Source of the DNA: Natronorubrum sediminis
GTDB taxonomy: Archaea; Halobacteriota; Halobacteria; Halobacteriales; Natrialbaceae
Reading direction: 5' to 3'
Assembly (NCBI RefSeq): GCF_900108095.1
Contig: NZ_FNWL01000004.1
Span: forward strand, 62,001 to 126,000
Length of the DNA: 64,000 nt
Each line of letters opens with the position of its first letter. Position 1 is the stretch's first letter. The notes below the pieces were generated by a model. The model made no database searches, was not told the DNA's origin, and saw only the letters and a list, made by a program, of their open reading frames with translations. Position numbers and translations under genes: made by a program. This document shows, in pieces, positions 18,131 to 27,970 of the stretch.

Positions 18131-19048
18131 TCAGTTCGCCCGGTCGTCGCTCGAGTCGCGTCGGTCGTCGGGTGCGTCACCCTCCTCGAAATCTCCCCGC
18201 TCGTCGCTCCCTTCGGAGTCGGCGAGCGATTCGTCTTCTGATTTCGTTTGTGGGTCGCTCCCCATCGTCGTTTCACCCTCCGGATCGTCCAACAGGAGGG
18301 ACTCCGATCCGGCTGTCTCGTCAGCGTCGTCGGTGGACGGATCCTCGTCGGACGCGACATCGTCAGCGCTCGCGTGCTCGTCGGCATCGCCCGTCGACTC
18401 GCGGGAACCGACAGCAGCTTCCGGAGGGGCGTCGTCCACACCGTCCGATCCGGGGCCGATCGCCTCGTGCAAGTCGACCGGTCGGTCGGCTTCGATGTCC
18501 GCGTCGGTGACCGGCAAGACGATGTCGTCGTCACCGGAGACGCGAAGGACGAGGTGGCGCGAGCGCGAGCGGATGTATCGGACGAAGAAGATCGCGCCGA
18601 TCAGAGCCACCACGCCACCTGCTGCGAACACCGTCAGGTCGAAGACGGTGAGCAGTGTTTCGACGACATCGATCACACTGCCGGCGAGACCCGTTGAATC
18701 CCCAGGGTCGACGCCATCGACGGCGTCGGCGAGGTCGTACGTCGCTGCGAGCAGGAATAACCCGATCGCGAGAAACAGAACGATCGTTCCCCAGATGAGG
18801 TGTCCGAGTTCGCTTTCGTTTTCGACCGACACCCGCCCGACGTTCGGGCGGTCAACGTGCGTGTAGTTCGACCCGTTGCCGCCTTCCGTGAACACAAGCG
18901 CGCGCTCGTTCGTGACCACGATGGTCGCCGACTCGAGGTCGACGCGCTTTCGGACGCGCTCGCCATCGTAAAGCAACTCGTCGACGTGTTCGCTCCAAGT
19001 CCCGAGCATCAGTAGGTCGTCTTCGAAGTGTTCGTTCTCGAGTGGCAA
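18131..19048 (-). CDS. Membrane protein with N-terminal PH-like region and acidic tail, function unknown
   Basis: A protein of about 305 residues. The first 80 or so are soluble and beta-rich (LLYDGERVRKRVDLESATIV, then VTNERALVF), resembling bacterial PH-like modules. Two strongly hydrophobic segments follow (about 85-106 and 139-158), then a short domain and a very acidic, Ser/Asp/Glu-rich tail of about 110 residues that is probably disordered. The frame begins with TTG at 19048; the first ATG is at 19009, and I cannot tell which is used. I do not recognise a function. Codon use is normal for the window. Confidence 0.7.
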   Translation of the reverse strand: MPLENEHFEDDLLMLGTWSEHVDELLYDGERVRKRVDLESATIVVTNERALVFTEGGNGSNYTHVDRPNVGRVSVENESELGHLIWGTIVLFLAIGLFLLAATYDLADAVDGVDPGDSTGLAGSVIDVVETLLTVFDLTVFAAGGVVALIGAIFFVRYIRSRSRHLVLRVSGDDDIVLPVTDADIEADRPVDLHEAIGPGSDGVDDAPPEAAVGSRESTGDADEHASADDVASDEDPSTDDADETAGSESLLLDDPEGETTMGSDPQTKSEDESLADSEGSDERGDFEEGDAPDDRRDSSDDRAN

Positions 19049-19165
19049 GTAGCTCGCGGCGTCTCTCGTGCACGGCGAATGTACTATGGAAACTCACCAC
19101 ACAGCCAAGCGTTGCATCGAATCGGACACGGTACTTTCTCGAGTCTCGAGGCCGAAACGACCGCT

Positions 19166-19435
19166 ATGAGTGATTCGACAGTCCGATGCTGGCTGGTCGA
19201 GCGGACGTTCGACGATCGGAATCTCGTGACGATCGTCTACGCGACGCCGGACGGATCGCGATACCAACAACGCGAACGGTCGGCGACGTCGCTTCGCACC
19301 GGTGCCCCCGTCACCGCAGCGACCTCGATTCCCGAGGACGAACTCGAGGGGGTTCCCGACGAGGAGACTCAGACGCGCTACGCGACGGAAGCCGAACGGG
19401 TCGCCGAGCAGTACGATCCAGACGACGAACTGTAA
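19166..19435 (+). CDS. Small conserved-type haloarchaeal protein, unknown function
   Basis: 89 residues starting with MSDSTVRCWLVERTFDDRN. It looks like a compact beta-rich domain (CWLVERTF; NLVTIVYATPDGSRYQQRER) with an acidic C-terminal helix (ATEAERVAEQYDPDDEL). There are no catalytic motifs or membrane segments. The ATG at 19166 is preferred to the frame start at 19028 because codon use and composition become haloarchaeal only from here. It stands 117 bp divergent from the membrane protein to its left and 132 bp upstream of an ABC exporter, without an evident link. Confidence 0.75.
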   Translation: MSDSTVRCWLVERTFDDRNLVTIVYATPDGSRYQQRERSATSLRTGAPVTAATSIPEDELEGVPDEETQTRYATEAERVAEQYDPDDEL

Positions 19436-19567
19436 CCGACGAAGAGACCGGACTCACTCCACCAATTGTACGAACGCGGGTCCAAAATTCGGTCTCATCG
19501 ACGGACGTGTCACAGCAAGTATCAATGAGTGACAACGTTTATCGGCCAACGCCGAGAGCACACAGCC

Positions 19568-20494
19568 ATGCCAGCGATCACAGTCGATGGCTTGAGCAAA
19601 TCCTACGGTCGAACCCTCGCACTCGAGGACCTCTCGTTTCAGGTCGAAGAGGGCGAAGTCTTCGGGTTTCTGGGACCTAACGGAGCCGGCAAGTCGACGA
19701 CGATCAACGTCATTCTGGACTTCATCCGCCCGACGAACGGGCAGGTCACGGTCCTCGGGATGGACGCACAGGCACACAGTCGCGACATCCGCGCGCGAAC
19801 TGGCGTCCTCCCCGAAGGCGTCGAAACGTACGACCGCCTGACCGCGCGCCAACACCTCGAGTTCGCCATCGACTCGAAGGGGACGACGGACGATCCCGAA
19901 GCACTCCTCGAGCGCGTCGGCCTGCTCGATGCGATCGACAAGAAGGCCGGCGGCTACTCGAAAGGGATGTCACAGAGACTCATGCTCGCGATGGCACTCG
20001 TCGGCGAACCCGACCTCCTCATCTTGGACGAGCCGTCGACGGGGCTCGACCCCAACGGGGCCCGCGAAATGCGAGAAATCGTCCGCGAGGAGAACGCTCG
20101 CGGGGCGACCGTCTTCTTCTCGAGTCACATCATGGAGCAAGTCGAAGCGGTCTGTGACCGCGTCGGCATTCTCCGGAACGGCGAGATGGTCGCCGTCGAC
20201 ACCGTCGAAGGGCTTCGCGACTCCGCGGGCGGTGCGACGACGCTGCGAGTGACCGTCGACCGGATCGACGACGACGCGTTGCAGGCAGTTCAGTCACTCC
20301 CCGACGTCACCACCGCCACCGTCGACGGCCAGGACCCACCGGTGCTGGTCGCCCAGGTCGACGGCTCGAAGACCGCCGTCCTCGGTGAACTCGAAGATCG
20401 AGGCATCGAGGTTCGTGACTTCTCGACGCGGGAGGCCTCCCTCGAGGACGTCTTCCAGTCGTACACCACGGGTACGGAGGTGGAAGCGCAATGA
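19568..20494 (+). CDS. ABC-2 type transporter, ATP-binding subunit
   Basis: A 308-residue ATPase with all nucleotide-binding elements: Walker A GPNGAGKS (about residues 36-43), a Q-loop region, the signature YSKGMSQRL (about 136-144), Walker B LLILDEPSTGLDPNG (about 155-169) and a switch His in FFSSHIMEQ. The C-terminal 85 residues form a regulatory domain typical of the NatA/NosF-like export ATPases. It overlaps the permease gene by ATGA, so the two form one exporter. The ATG at 19568 is chosen because the family begins at AITVDGLSKSYG. Confidence 0.93.
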   Translation: MPAITVDGLSKSYGRTLALEDLSFQVEEGEVFGFLGPNGAGKSTTINVILDFIRPTNGQVTVLGMDAQAHSRDIRARTGVLPEGVETYDRLTARQHLEFAIDSKGTTDDPEALLERVGLLDAIDKKAGGYSKGMSQRLMLAMALVGEPDLLILDEPSTGLDPNGAREMREIVREENARGATVFFSSHIMEQVEAVCDRVGILRNGEMVAVDTVEGLRDSAGGATTLRVTVDRIDDDALQAVQSLPDVTTATVDGQDPPVLVAQVDGSKTAVLGELEDRGIEVRDFSTREASLEDVFQSYTTGTEVEAQ

Positions 20495-21480
20495 GCACGG
20501 ATACGGGAACCGGAACCGATACTGAAGCGGCGAGTTCGGGAAGTGGATCTCCCTCGAGTTCGATCAACCTCGAGAGCGTCCGCGCGATCGCGAAGAAGGA
20601 CTTTCAGGATTCGGTCCGTTCGTGGATGTTCTGGGGCCTGAGCCTCTTTTTCTTCTTCCTCTTGGTCTCGGTAACGGGGGGAATCTCGTATTTCAACGAA
20701 GAGATCGCCGCTGAAGGGGTGACAACGGAGGTTCTGGTTCTGTACGTCAGTCAGATTACGCGACTCGCGATCCCGCTAATCGCGTTGCTCCTCGGCTGGA
20801 AGGCGATCGCCGGCGAGCGAGAGACGGGGAGCATCAAGATTCTGCTCTCGTTGCCACACTCCCGAAAAGACGTCTTGCTCGGCAAACTCATCGGACGGTC
20901 GGCGGTCCTCTCGCTGTCGCTCGTCGTCGGATTCGTCCTCGCGGCCGCCATCGTCGCAATCCTCCTCGGCGGCTTCGACATCGTCGACTACGGCAGCTTG
21001 TTGCTCATGGCGATCGTCTACGGCATCGCTTACACGAGCATCGCGGTCTCGCTCTCGTCGATCACTCGATCCACGACCGTCGCCGGAGCCGCAATGTTCG
21101 GCGTCTTCCTCACCTTCTACCTCGTCTGGAACATGATTCAGGAAGTGTTCCGAATGCTGATGAATCGAGGCACGATCGACGGCGTCACCTATACGGGAGA
21201 GGTGCCCGGCCCCGATGGAATGACCGAACAGACGATGGAGCGACTGCCCGACTGGGTCCTGTTCATCGACATGATCGATCCGGGGAACGCGTTCCAGAAC
21301 GTGATTACCATGCTCAGTTCCGCCGGCGGCGACGAACTGGGCACGGCCTACCCATCGACCTGGTTCGCCGACGGCGTGCCGTTCTACCTCGAGAACTGGT
21401 TCTCGATCATCATCCTGCTCGCCTGGATCGTCGTGCCGACCGCCATCGCGCTCTATCGGTTCGATCGCGTCGATCTCTAA
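20491..21480 (+). CDS. ABC-2 type transporter, permease subunit
   Basis: A 329-residue permease with six or so hydrophobic segments. After a Ser/Gly-rich cytoplasmic start comes the family opening VRAIAKKDFQDSVRSWMFW, and then GWKAIAGERETGSIKILLSL, a well-known NosY/ABC-2 coupling segment in which E-R-E-x-G-[ST]-[IL] is conserved. A long outward loop between helices 5 and 6 (about residues 225-300) is specific to this haloarchaeal group. It works with the ATPase at 19568-20494; the start codon overlaps that gene's stop. The cargo is unknown. Confidence 0.92.
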   Translation: MSTDTGTGTDTEAASSGSGSPSSSINLESVRAIAKKDFQDSVRSWMFWGLSLFFFFLLVSVTGGISYFNEEIAAEGVTTEVLVLYVSQITRLAIPLIALLLGWKAIAGERETGSIKILLSLPHSRKDVLLGKLIGRSAVLSLSLVVGFVLAAAIVAILLGGFDIVDYGSLLLMAIVYGIAYTSIAVSLSSITRSTTVAGAAMFGVFLTFYLVWNMIQEVFRMLMNRGTIDGVTYTGEVPGPDGMTEQTMERLPDWVLFIDMIDPGNAFQNVITMLSSAGGDELGTAYPSTWFADGVPFYLENWFSIIILLAWIVVPTAIALYRFDRVDL

Positions 21481-21544
21481 GAACGTAGCCACTATTTTCG
21501 CTCGTTGCTCGAACGCTTCGGTAGCGCTCTAACGCCTCGAGTCG

Positions 21545-23680
21545 CTATTCGAGAGCGATTCCGTACGCCGCTAATAGCTCGCGGAACTCGTCTTCGTCGA
21601 CGATCGGGACGTCGTTCGCGTCGGCGTCGTCGCGTTTCGTCTGGCCGGGACTCTCGCCGACGACGAGGTAGTCCGTGTTCCCCGAAACGCTGCCCGTCGC
21701 GTTCGCGCCGTGGGCTTCGACCGTCTCCTGTGCCTCGCCGCGAGTGACCTCGGAGAGCGACCCCGTGAAGACGAACGTCAGATCCTCGAGTTCTGTGCCA
21801 CCTGCGTCGGTGTCCGCCTCCTGTGGCGAGACGTGCTCGAGCAGGTCGTCTACGGCCTCGGCGTTCGCCTCGCTCGTGAAGAATTCGTGGATCTGTGTCG
21901 CGACGGTTTCGCCGACGTCGTCGACTCCCTCGAGTCGCTCCGGGTCGGTTTCAGCCGTCTCGCGAAACGCTTCGAACGTGGCGAACTCGCGGGCGAGTTC
22001 GCGGGCCGTCGTCGGGCCGACGTGGGGAATACCGAGCGCCGAACAGAAGTCGGCGAGGGGCGGCTCACGGGCGGCCTCGAGTTCCGAGCGTAGGTTCTGG
22101 GCACTCGTCTCACCCCACCCCTCGAGGTCGGTGAGGTCCTCGTGCTCGAGTTCGTAGAGGTCCGCGACGGATTCCAACAACTCGGCGTCGACGAGTTGAC
22201 GAACGCTCTTCTCTCCGAGCCCCTCGAGGTCCAGCCCGTCGTCGCTCGCGTAGTACTCGATGGATCGACGGAGTTGGGCGTCACACGCTAAGCCGCCCGT
22301 ACAGAAGGCCATCGGGCCGTCTCGTTCGACAGCGCTGTCACAGACGGGACAGTGCTCGGGGAACTCGTAGTGACCCTCGCTCCCCTTCTCGACGACTTCC
22401 TCGACGTAGGGGATCACGTCGCCCGCACGCTGCACGCGAACGGTATCTCCGACGTTGACGTTCTTCTCCGCGATCTCCTCGGGGTTGTGCAAACTCGCTC
22501 GAGAGACCGTCACTCCGCCCACGTCGACCGGCTCGAGCAAAGCGACGGGCGTGAGCCGACCAGTTCGGCCCACCTGAACGGCCACGTCGACGATCGGCGT
22601 CACTTCGGCGCGGGCGGGGAACTTGTAGGCGAACGCGTAGCGGTCGTGGCGGGCCGTTCGACCCAGTTCTTCGCGGGCCTCGCGGTCGTCGACCTTGATA
22701 ACGGTGCCGTCGATCTCGTAGTTGAGGTCGTCGCGCAACTCGAGCATTCGGTCGCGGTAGTCGATGGCCTCGTCGATTGCGTCTCGCGGCTCGTCGCCGC
22801 TCGACTGATTCGCGGAACGTGGTTCCGCGCCCTCCGCAAATTCGACGTACTCAGTCACCCGCAGCCCCCACTCGGGGAAGCGCTCGAGTTCCGCGCTGTG
22901 GCTATCCTCGAGGTCGCTGGCCTCGAGCACGTCGAAGTAGAACACCTCGAGGGGCCGGTCGGCGACGATCGAGGGGTCGAGCTGACGGATCGTCCCAGCG
23001 GTCGCATTTCGGGGGTTCGCGAACGGCTCCTCGCCGCGTTCGATTCGCTCGCGATTGTGCGCCTGAAAGGCGTCCTTGGGCATGTACACCTCGCCGCGGA
23101 CGGCGAGAAAGTCTGGATAGTCGCCGTGGAGCTGTTGGGGAACCGACCCGATCGTCCGGGCGTTTCGCGTCACGTCGTCGCCCTCGCGCCCGTCACCGCG
23201 GGTGACCGCCCGCTCGAGCGAGCCGTCCTCGTAGACGAATTCCATCGAGACGCCGTCGAACTTGGGTTCACAAACGTATTCGACGGATTCTACTTCCCGG
23301 CGAACGCGCTCGTCGAACTCCCGTACGTCCGCGGCCTCGCCGCTCTGGTCGATCGAGAGCATCGGCGCGACGTGTTCGACCGTCTCGAACGCCTCGATCG
23401 GTTCGCCCCCGACGCTTCTGGTCGGGCTGTCGGGATGGGAAAGGTCGAACGCGTCCTCGAGGTCCTGCAGCCGTGCGAAGAGGGTGTCGTAGGTTCGATC
23501 GGCGATAATCGGGTCGTTCTCCACGTAGTACCGGCGGTCGTGCTCGCGGATCGCCTCGCGCAACAGTTCGACCTGACGTTCGGCGTCGGCCGCCGAGAGT
23601 TCGTCGACCGGGTCGAACTCGGTCGGGGGATCTCTCACGTACGGGTTGGCTTCCTCCGCGCTCTCGTCGGCAGCAGGCAT
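21545..23680 (-). CDS. ligA: NAD+-dependent DNA ligase LigA
   Basis: A 711-residue bacterial-type ligase. Domains in order: the Ia region that binds NMN (HDRRYYVENDPIIADRTYD), the adenylation domain with the KxDG lysine (CEPKFDGVSMEF, about residues 140-151), an OB fold (GRTGRLTPVALLEPVDVGG), a Cys4 zinc finger (CPVCDSAVERDGPMAFC followed by a fourth Cys), helix-hairpin-helix repeats (LEGLGEKSV; LGIPHVGPTTAREL) and a C-terminal BRCT domain (LTFVFTGSLSEVTRGEA). The ATG at 23680 is used; the frame also has a TTG nine codons earlier. Archaea normally rely on ATP-dependent ligase; a NAD+ ligase is known in haloarchaea as a bacterial acquisition. Confidence 0.95.
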   Translation of the reverse strand: MPAADESAEEANPYVRDPPTEFDPVDELSAADAERQVELLREAIREHDRRYYVENDPIIADRTYDTLFARLQDLEDAFDLSHPDSPTRSVGGEPIEAFETVEHVAPMLSIDQSGEAADVREFDERVRREVESVEYVCEPKFDGVSMEFVYEDGSLERAVTRGDGREGDDVTRNARTIGSVPQQLHGDYPDFLAVRGEVYMPKDAFQAHNRERIERGEEPFANPRNATAGTIRQLDPSIVADRPLEVFYFDVLEASDLEDSHSAELERFPEWGLRVTEYVEFAEGAEPRSANQSSGDEPRDAIDEAIDYRDRMLELRDDLNYEIDGTVIKVDDREAREELGRTARHDRYAFAYKFPARAEVTPIVDVAVQVGRTGRLTPVALLEPVDVGGVTVSRASLHNPEEIAEKNVNVGDTVRVQRAGDVIPYVEEVVEKGSEGHYEFPEHCPVCDSAVERDGPMAFCTGGLACDAQLRRSIEYYASDDGLDLEGLGEKSVRQLVDAELLESVADLYELEHEDLTDLEGWGETSAQNLRSELEAAREPPLADFCSALGIPHVGPTTARELAREFATFEAFRETAETDPERLEGVDDVGETVATQIHEFFTSEANAEAVDDLLEHVSPQEADTDAGGTELEDLTFVFTGSLSEVTRGEAQETVEAHGANATGSVSGNTDYLVVGESPGQTKRDDADANDVPIVDEDEFRELLAAYGIALE

Positions 23681-23785
23681 TGTACCACCGTTTCTACTCT
23701 CGCTCAAAAAGGGTTACCACCTCCTCGAGGTGCGGACAACAGATCAATCGGAAAACATATTACGCGACTCCCAAAACCCGATTCA

Positions 23786-24583
23786 ATGCGATCCGCCCGG
23801 ACCGTCTACCGAACATACCGCGTCCACCTCTTGCTCGGCCTCGGTGTCCCACTCTTGCTCGCGAGTGCCCTCTACGCGCCGGGTATCACGCTCACCGACG
23901 ACTACTATCAGTACGACGCGATCGAGGTCGACCACGACGAGGACGGGTTGAGCACCGTACACGCTGAACGCGAGAGCGAGATCGATCCGCCAGAAGGAAT
24001 CGACGGCGTTCTGTGTGGCGACTATCAAGACGGAAACGGACAACTCTGTTCGTTCGTGCACGCACTCGACGACGGCGCGGAGATCGAAACGGAGAGAATG
24101 GGCATCACCGAACCGACGGAGTACGGGTACAACTGGAACGAGTCGGAGTTCGTCGTACTCACTACCGACGAGGTCGACGACGAGACGGTGATGGCACTCG
24201 AGTCCGTCGACGCGGAAACCGTCTTCAACGACCTCGCAGTCGACGAGGCGCGACTGACCGACGACGAACGATCGGTCATCGAAGACGGGCAGGCGCGAAC
24301 GACCGATCGACTGTCGGAGAATCAACTGCTCGAGTCCGACGACGAGTACTACCTGCTCGCACAGAACGACTCCTACAGCGGATCCCTCGCCGAACCCGAC
24401 TGCGGAATCACCCTCGGGAGCGACGAATCGTTCTGCGAAGAACTGCGCCCGTGGCTCTGGCTCGAGTCCGGAGCGACGGTTCTCGGCTTCGTCCTCGGCG
24501 GCGGCCTCGTCGTCCAAGGCTACCGTCGCGCCGTCGGTCACGAGTTCGACCCGGAGCGCTGGCGAAAACTGAACGAAAAGTGA
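23786..24583 (+). CDS. Membrane-anchored extracellular protein, unknown function
   Basis: A 265-residue protein with one hydrophobic segment near the N-terminus (about 14-32, VHLLLGLGVPLLLASALYAP) and one near the C-terminus (about 230-251, ESGATVLGFVLGGGLVVQGY). The 195 residues between are acidic and include four Cys in two pairs, suggesting disulphides outside the cell. No catalytic motif is seen. The ATG at 23786 was chosen: the frame stays open far upstream only because it runs antisense to ligA. It may be a haloarchaeal-specific family. Confidence 0.75.
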   Translation: MRSARTVYRTYRVHLLLGLGVPLLLASALYAPGITLTDDYYQYDAIEVDHDEDGLSTVHAERESEIDPPEGIDGVLCGDYQDGNGQLCSFVHALDDGAEIETERMGITEPTEYGYNWNESEFVVLTTDEVDDETVMALESVDAETVFNDLAVDEARLTDDERSVIEDGQARTTDRLSENQLLESDDEYYLLAQNDSYSGSLAEPDCGITLGSDESFCEELRPWLWLESGATVLGFVLGGGLVVQGYRRAVGHEFDPERWRKLNEK

Positions 24584-24639
24584 CGCGTCGAGCGACCAGC
24601 CCCAGCACTTTACCCGTCAGGCCGCCTACGGTCGGATAG

Positions 24640-25521
24640 ATGGGACAGGGAACGGATTCGGAGTTCGGACTGGTCGACCTCGATGAGGCAGAAACCCCCG
24701 GCGACGAGTGGGAGGAGATCGACATCTCGGAGACCGAGGCCGATCGGATCGCTCGTAAGCGTGACCGCGAGTTCGAGCAGTTCGAAGAGCGGATCAAGGA
24801 CGCCGATCAGTTCAAAGTCGAGCAGTCGGTGTTCGACGACGCGACGCTGGCGGCGCTGTACAAACTCGTCCAAGACGGCTACGTCGAGGCCTTCGGCGGC
24901 CCGCTCTCGACGGGCAAGGAGGCCAACGTCTATCACGCCCTCGGCGACGACCGCGAGGTTGCCGTGAAGATCTACCGAATCAACGCCTCGAACTTCCGCC
25001 AGATGCGCGACTACCTCGAGGGCGACCCGCGCTTCGAGGGCCTCGGCGGCAAGAAGAAAGACGTCGTCCTCGCGTGGACGAAAAAGGAACTCGCGAACCT
25101 CGAGCGAGCGAGAAAGGCGGGCGTCCGGGTTCCGGAGCCACTCGCAACGGAGCGCAACGTCCTCGTCATGGAGTACATCGGGACCGACGACGGCCGCGCG
25201 AAGCGACTCGGCGAGGTCCACATCGAGAATCCCGAGACCGCCTACGGAGTCATGCGCGAGTACATGCGCCGACTCTACTCCGCCGGGATTATCCACGGCG
25301 ACCTGAGCGAGTACAACGTCGTCTTCGACGAGGACGAAGGTCAACTCGTCGTCATCGACGTCGGCCAGGCCGTCACCGTCCACCACCCCAACAGCCGCGA
25401 CTTCCTCGAGCGAGACTGCGAGAACGTCGCGAGTTTCTTCTCCCGACAGGGCGTCGACACCGACGCGGACGAGTTACTCGAGTTCGTCACGAGTCCCGAA
25501 CCGGACCCCTCGCGAGACTAA
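24640..25521 (+). CDS. rio1: RIO1-family serine/threonine kinase
   Basis: A 293-residue atypical kinase. The RIO ATP-binding loop is visible as PLSTGKEANVYHAL (about residues 88-101), followed by the VAVKIYRI lysine, and the catalytic loop reads IIHGDLSEYNVVF (about 218-230) with the metal-binding VVIDVGQAV. RIO1 kinases act in late small-subunit ribosome maturation. The long acidic N-terminal extension (about 45 residues) is typical of haloarchaeal versions. In many archaea this gene sits beside a KH-domain gene; here that gene is at 27971-28528, separated by two phosphoesterase genes. Confidence 0.95.
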   Translation: MGQGTDSEFGLVDLDEAETPGDEWEEIDISETEADRIARKRDREFEQFEERIKDADQFKVEQSVFDDATLAALYKLVQDGYVEAFGGPLSTGKEANVYHALGDDREVAVKIYRINASNFRQMRDYLEGDPRFEGLGGKKKDVVLAWTKKELANLERARKAGVRVPEPLATERNVLVMEYIGTDDGRAKRLGEVHIENPETAYGVMREYMRRLYSAGIIHGDLSEYNVVFDEDEGQLVVIDVGQAVTVHHPNSRDFLERDCENVASFFSRQGVDTDADELLEFVTSPEPDPSRD

Positions 25522-25548
25522 CGGCGAAAAACGACTCCTGCGACCGAC

Positions 25549-27129
25549 TCAGACCGTCTCGATTCGTCCCTCGAGTTCGGGCGAGATCGTACCTTCGTCC
25601 TCGAGTCTGTTCATGGCGAGCGCCGAGATGACGGTGCCTTCGTCAGGCGGCACGATGACCTCGCCCTCCGTGAGCGACTCGTATCCGTCGCCACCCTCCA
25701 TGAGGAAGTCGTTCGTTCCGAGTTCGTACGTCGCTTCGGGGTCGACGTCCTCGCCGCCGACCGTGATCTCCTCGACCCGCTCGCCCGCCTCGGCGTCGGC
25801 GTCGTAGGTGAACGACATTCCGCTGACCTGCGGAAATCGACCGTGCCCGTCTTCGACCGAACTCACACCGGTTTCGATGGCCTCCTCGAGGTTCTCGCCG
25901 GTGATCTCGATCTTCACCGTCTCGTTGGGGAACGGCAGAATGTCGACGACGACGCCGCGGGTCAAGTCGCCGGCGTCGTACAGTTCGTCGCTGCGGATGC
26001 CGCCGCCGTTTTGGATAGCGATCTCCGCGTCGACGTCCTCGCGAATCACGTCGGTCAGCCAGTTGCCGAGGTTCGACTCCTCGCTGCGGACGGTGTCGTT
26101 TCTGGCGTCTAACTCCTCCGTCGTCTCGCCGATGACCTCCTCGAGTTCGTCGTCGAGTTCGTCCTCGTACTCGAGGAGGCGGTCCTCGATTTCATCGTGG
26201 GGATCGACTTCGTCCGCGTCGACCAGTTCCTCGAGGTCGTGTTTCTCGAACGCATACTCCGAAATTTTGTCGCCCGCGATCTCGAGGTCGAGTTGGCCGA
26301 CGTAGTCGAACTCGTCGCCGACGACCGAGATGATCGTCTCGTTCTCCTCGAGTGGCTCCTCCTCGACGAACGCCGCGTGGTCGCCCACGACGGCGTCGAT
26401 GCCGTCGACTTCGGCGACGAGATCCTCGGCGACCGGACTCGAGAGGTGTGAAAGCAAGATGACGATGTCAGCTCCCTCCTCCTCGAGGTCAGCGACGACG
26501 TCCTCGGCTGCGGTCACCGGATCGATCACCTCGACATCGTCGCCGACGGACGTGATCTCCGGCGTGTCTTCGGGTGCGAGACCGGTGAAGCCGACGTCGA
26601 CGCCGTCGATTGCTTCGACGACGTACCGGGCCGCGCCCTCCTCGCTGGCGAACGCCTCGCCCGTCTCGTCCTCGAGGACGTTGGCGCTCAGCCACGTGAA
26701 CTCGCTGTCCGCGATGTTCTCGCGTAGGCTCTCCGGGCCGTTGTCGAACTCGTGGTTCCCGATGGCGTTGTGCGAGACCGGGCTCTCGTTGAGCACGCTC
26801 GTGATGTGTTCGCCCTCGAAGACGGAGGACTCGACGGACATGTGCAGGTCGTCGCCGTTGCCGACCGCGAACGCGTTCTCTGTGTCCTCGTACAGTTCCT
26901 CCATCAGGCCGAAGTAGTTCGCGACGTTCAGTGGCTCCTCGGACTCTCCGAGCAGGCCGTGAAAGTGCGTATCGTGGATGATTCGAAGACTCGTCGTCTC
27001 CTCGTCACCGTCGCCGTTTTCGTCGTCGGAACTCGCGTCCGAACAACCGGCGAGTGCGGCCACGCCAGCCACGCCCGCGTACTGTAGTACTCCTCGTCGG
27101 TCGATTTCGTTGGGTAACCCCTTCGACAT
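25549..27129 (-). CDS. Secreted 5'-nucleotidase/metallophosphoesterase, Tat lipoprotein
   Basis: A 526-residue protein. A Tat signal with lipobox is present (DRRGVLQYAGVAGVAALAGC, residues 10-29), so it is probably anchored outside the cell. The metallophosphoesterase half follows: IIHDTHFHGLLGE, GNGDDLHMS, AIGNHEFDNGPES and an HxS/H-type metal segment VILLSHLSS. The 5'-nucleotidase C-terminal domain has SNLGNWLTDVIREDV and AIQNGGGIRS, the substrate-binding signature. It probably releases nucleosides and phosphate from extracellular nucleotides. A highly acidic linker follows the lipobox. The start is the ATG at 27129. Confidence 0.92.
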   Translation of the reverse strand: MSKGLPNEIDRRGVLQYAGVAGVAALAGCSDASSDDENGDGDEETTSLRIIHDTHFHGLLGESEEPLNVANYFGLMEELYEDTENAFAVGNGDDLHMSVESSVFEGEHITSVLNESPVSHNAIGNHEFDNGPESLRENIADSEFTWLSANVLEDETGEAFASEEGAARYVVEAIDGVDVGFTGLAPEDTPEITSVGDDVEVIDPVTAAEDVVADLEEEGADIVILLSHLSSPVAEDLVAEVDGIDAVVGDHAAFVEEEPLEENETIISVVGDEFDYVGQLDLEIAGDKISEYAFEKHDLEELVDADEVDPHDEIEDRLLEYEDELDDELEEVIGETTEELDARNDTVRSEESNLGNWLTDVIREDVDAEIAIQNGGGIRSDELYDAGDLTRGVVVDILPFPNETVKIEITGENLEEAIETGVSSVEDGHGRFPQVSGMSFTYDADAEAGERVEEITVGGEDVDPEATYELGTNDFLMEGGDGYESLTEGEVIVPPDEGTVISALAMNRLEDEGTISPELEGRIETV

Positions 27130-27364
27130 AGCTCCACACTTCTATACAAGTTACATATAAGTGCGGGTTGGATCAAACGCTACCGAGACTCTCCCACGAC
27201 CTGAAACAATTCGAACCCCCGGCTGTCGCCGGTGGAACGTCCGAATTCGAGGGGATCGCCGAACTCGAGGGGATGCTCGAGTATGGACGGGACGGCCACA
27301 GTCGACCGTCTCGACGAGCACCCTCTCCCGAACGCCTTTGGTGCTCGCAGTCGCGTCATCCATC

Positions 27365-27868
27365 ATGAACATCGGAATCATCTCCGACACGCACGACAAC
27401 GTCGAGGCAATCGAACGCGCGATCGAGATTTTCGAGGAGGAAGGCGTCGAAATCGTCCTCCACTGCGGGGATTTCGTCGCCCCCTTGATGCTCAACTACT
27501 TCGGCCAGTTCGAACTCCACGGCGTCCTCGGGAACAACGACGGCGACGCCGCCACCCTCCAGTCGGTCTTCGACGACCTCGGCGACGAGAGCGAACTCCA
27601 CGGCCGATTCGCCAGCCTCGAGTTCGACGGCCTCTCGTTCGCGATGCTTCACGGCGAGCACAAAGACGAGGTCGAGGCGATTGCGGCCGGCGAGACGTTT
27701 GACTTCGTCTGTTACGGCCACCACCACGAACGCGAGTTGTCGGAGGAGGGGCGAACGACGGTCCTCAACCCCGGCGCGCACGTCCTCGCGAAGTCCGAGG
27801 CGGACCGAACGGTCGCCATCGTCGACACCCGCACGGAGTCAGTTCAGTTCCGATCCGTCCTCGAGTAA
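27365..27868 (+). CDS. YfcE/MJ0936-type metallophosphoesterase
   Basis: A 167-residue phosphodiesterase of the small calcineurin-like class. Metal-binding motifs are MNIGIISDTHDNVE (D-x-H), LHCGDFVAP (G-D), LGNNDGD (G-N-N-D), MLHGEHKDE (H-G) and YGHHHERE (G-H-x-H), the full five-motif set. MJ0936-type enzymes hydrolyse phosphodiesters in vitro; the natural substrate is unclear. The ATG at 27365 is fixed by the first motif; the upstream part of the open frame has no homology-like features. The KH-domain gene follows after 102 bp on the same strand. Confidence 0.94.
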   Translation: MNIGIISDTHDNVEAIERAIEIFEEEGVEIVLHCGDFVAPLMLNYFGQFELHGVLGNNDGDAATLQSVFDDLGDESELHGRFASLEFDGLSFAMLHGEHKDEVEAIAAGETFDFVCYGHHHERELSEEGRTTVLNPGAHVLAKSEADRTVAIVDTRTESVQFRSVLE

Positions 27869-27970
27869 GGCCCTCGAACTCGAGTGGAAACGAAGGGGTT
27901 GCGTGGGGTGGGGACGTGGCACAGACGGGTGGACAAAGGTCTTAACCTCACCCAGCCAGTAGCGTGGAGT

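Noticed and set aside
22352-24583. A 743-codon open frame on the plus strand ending in the gene at 23786-24583
   Set aside because: Its first 478 codons are antisense to ligA, where high GC removes stop codons; only the part from the ATG at 23786 has its own coding character.
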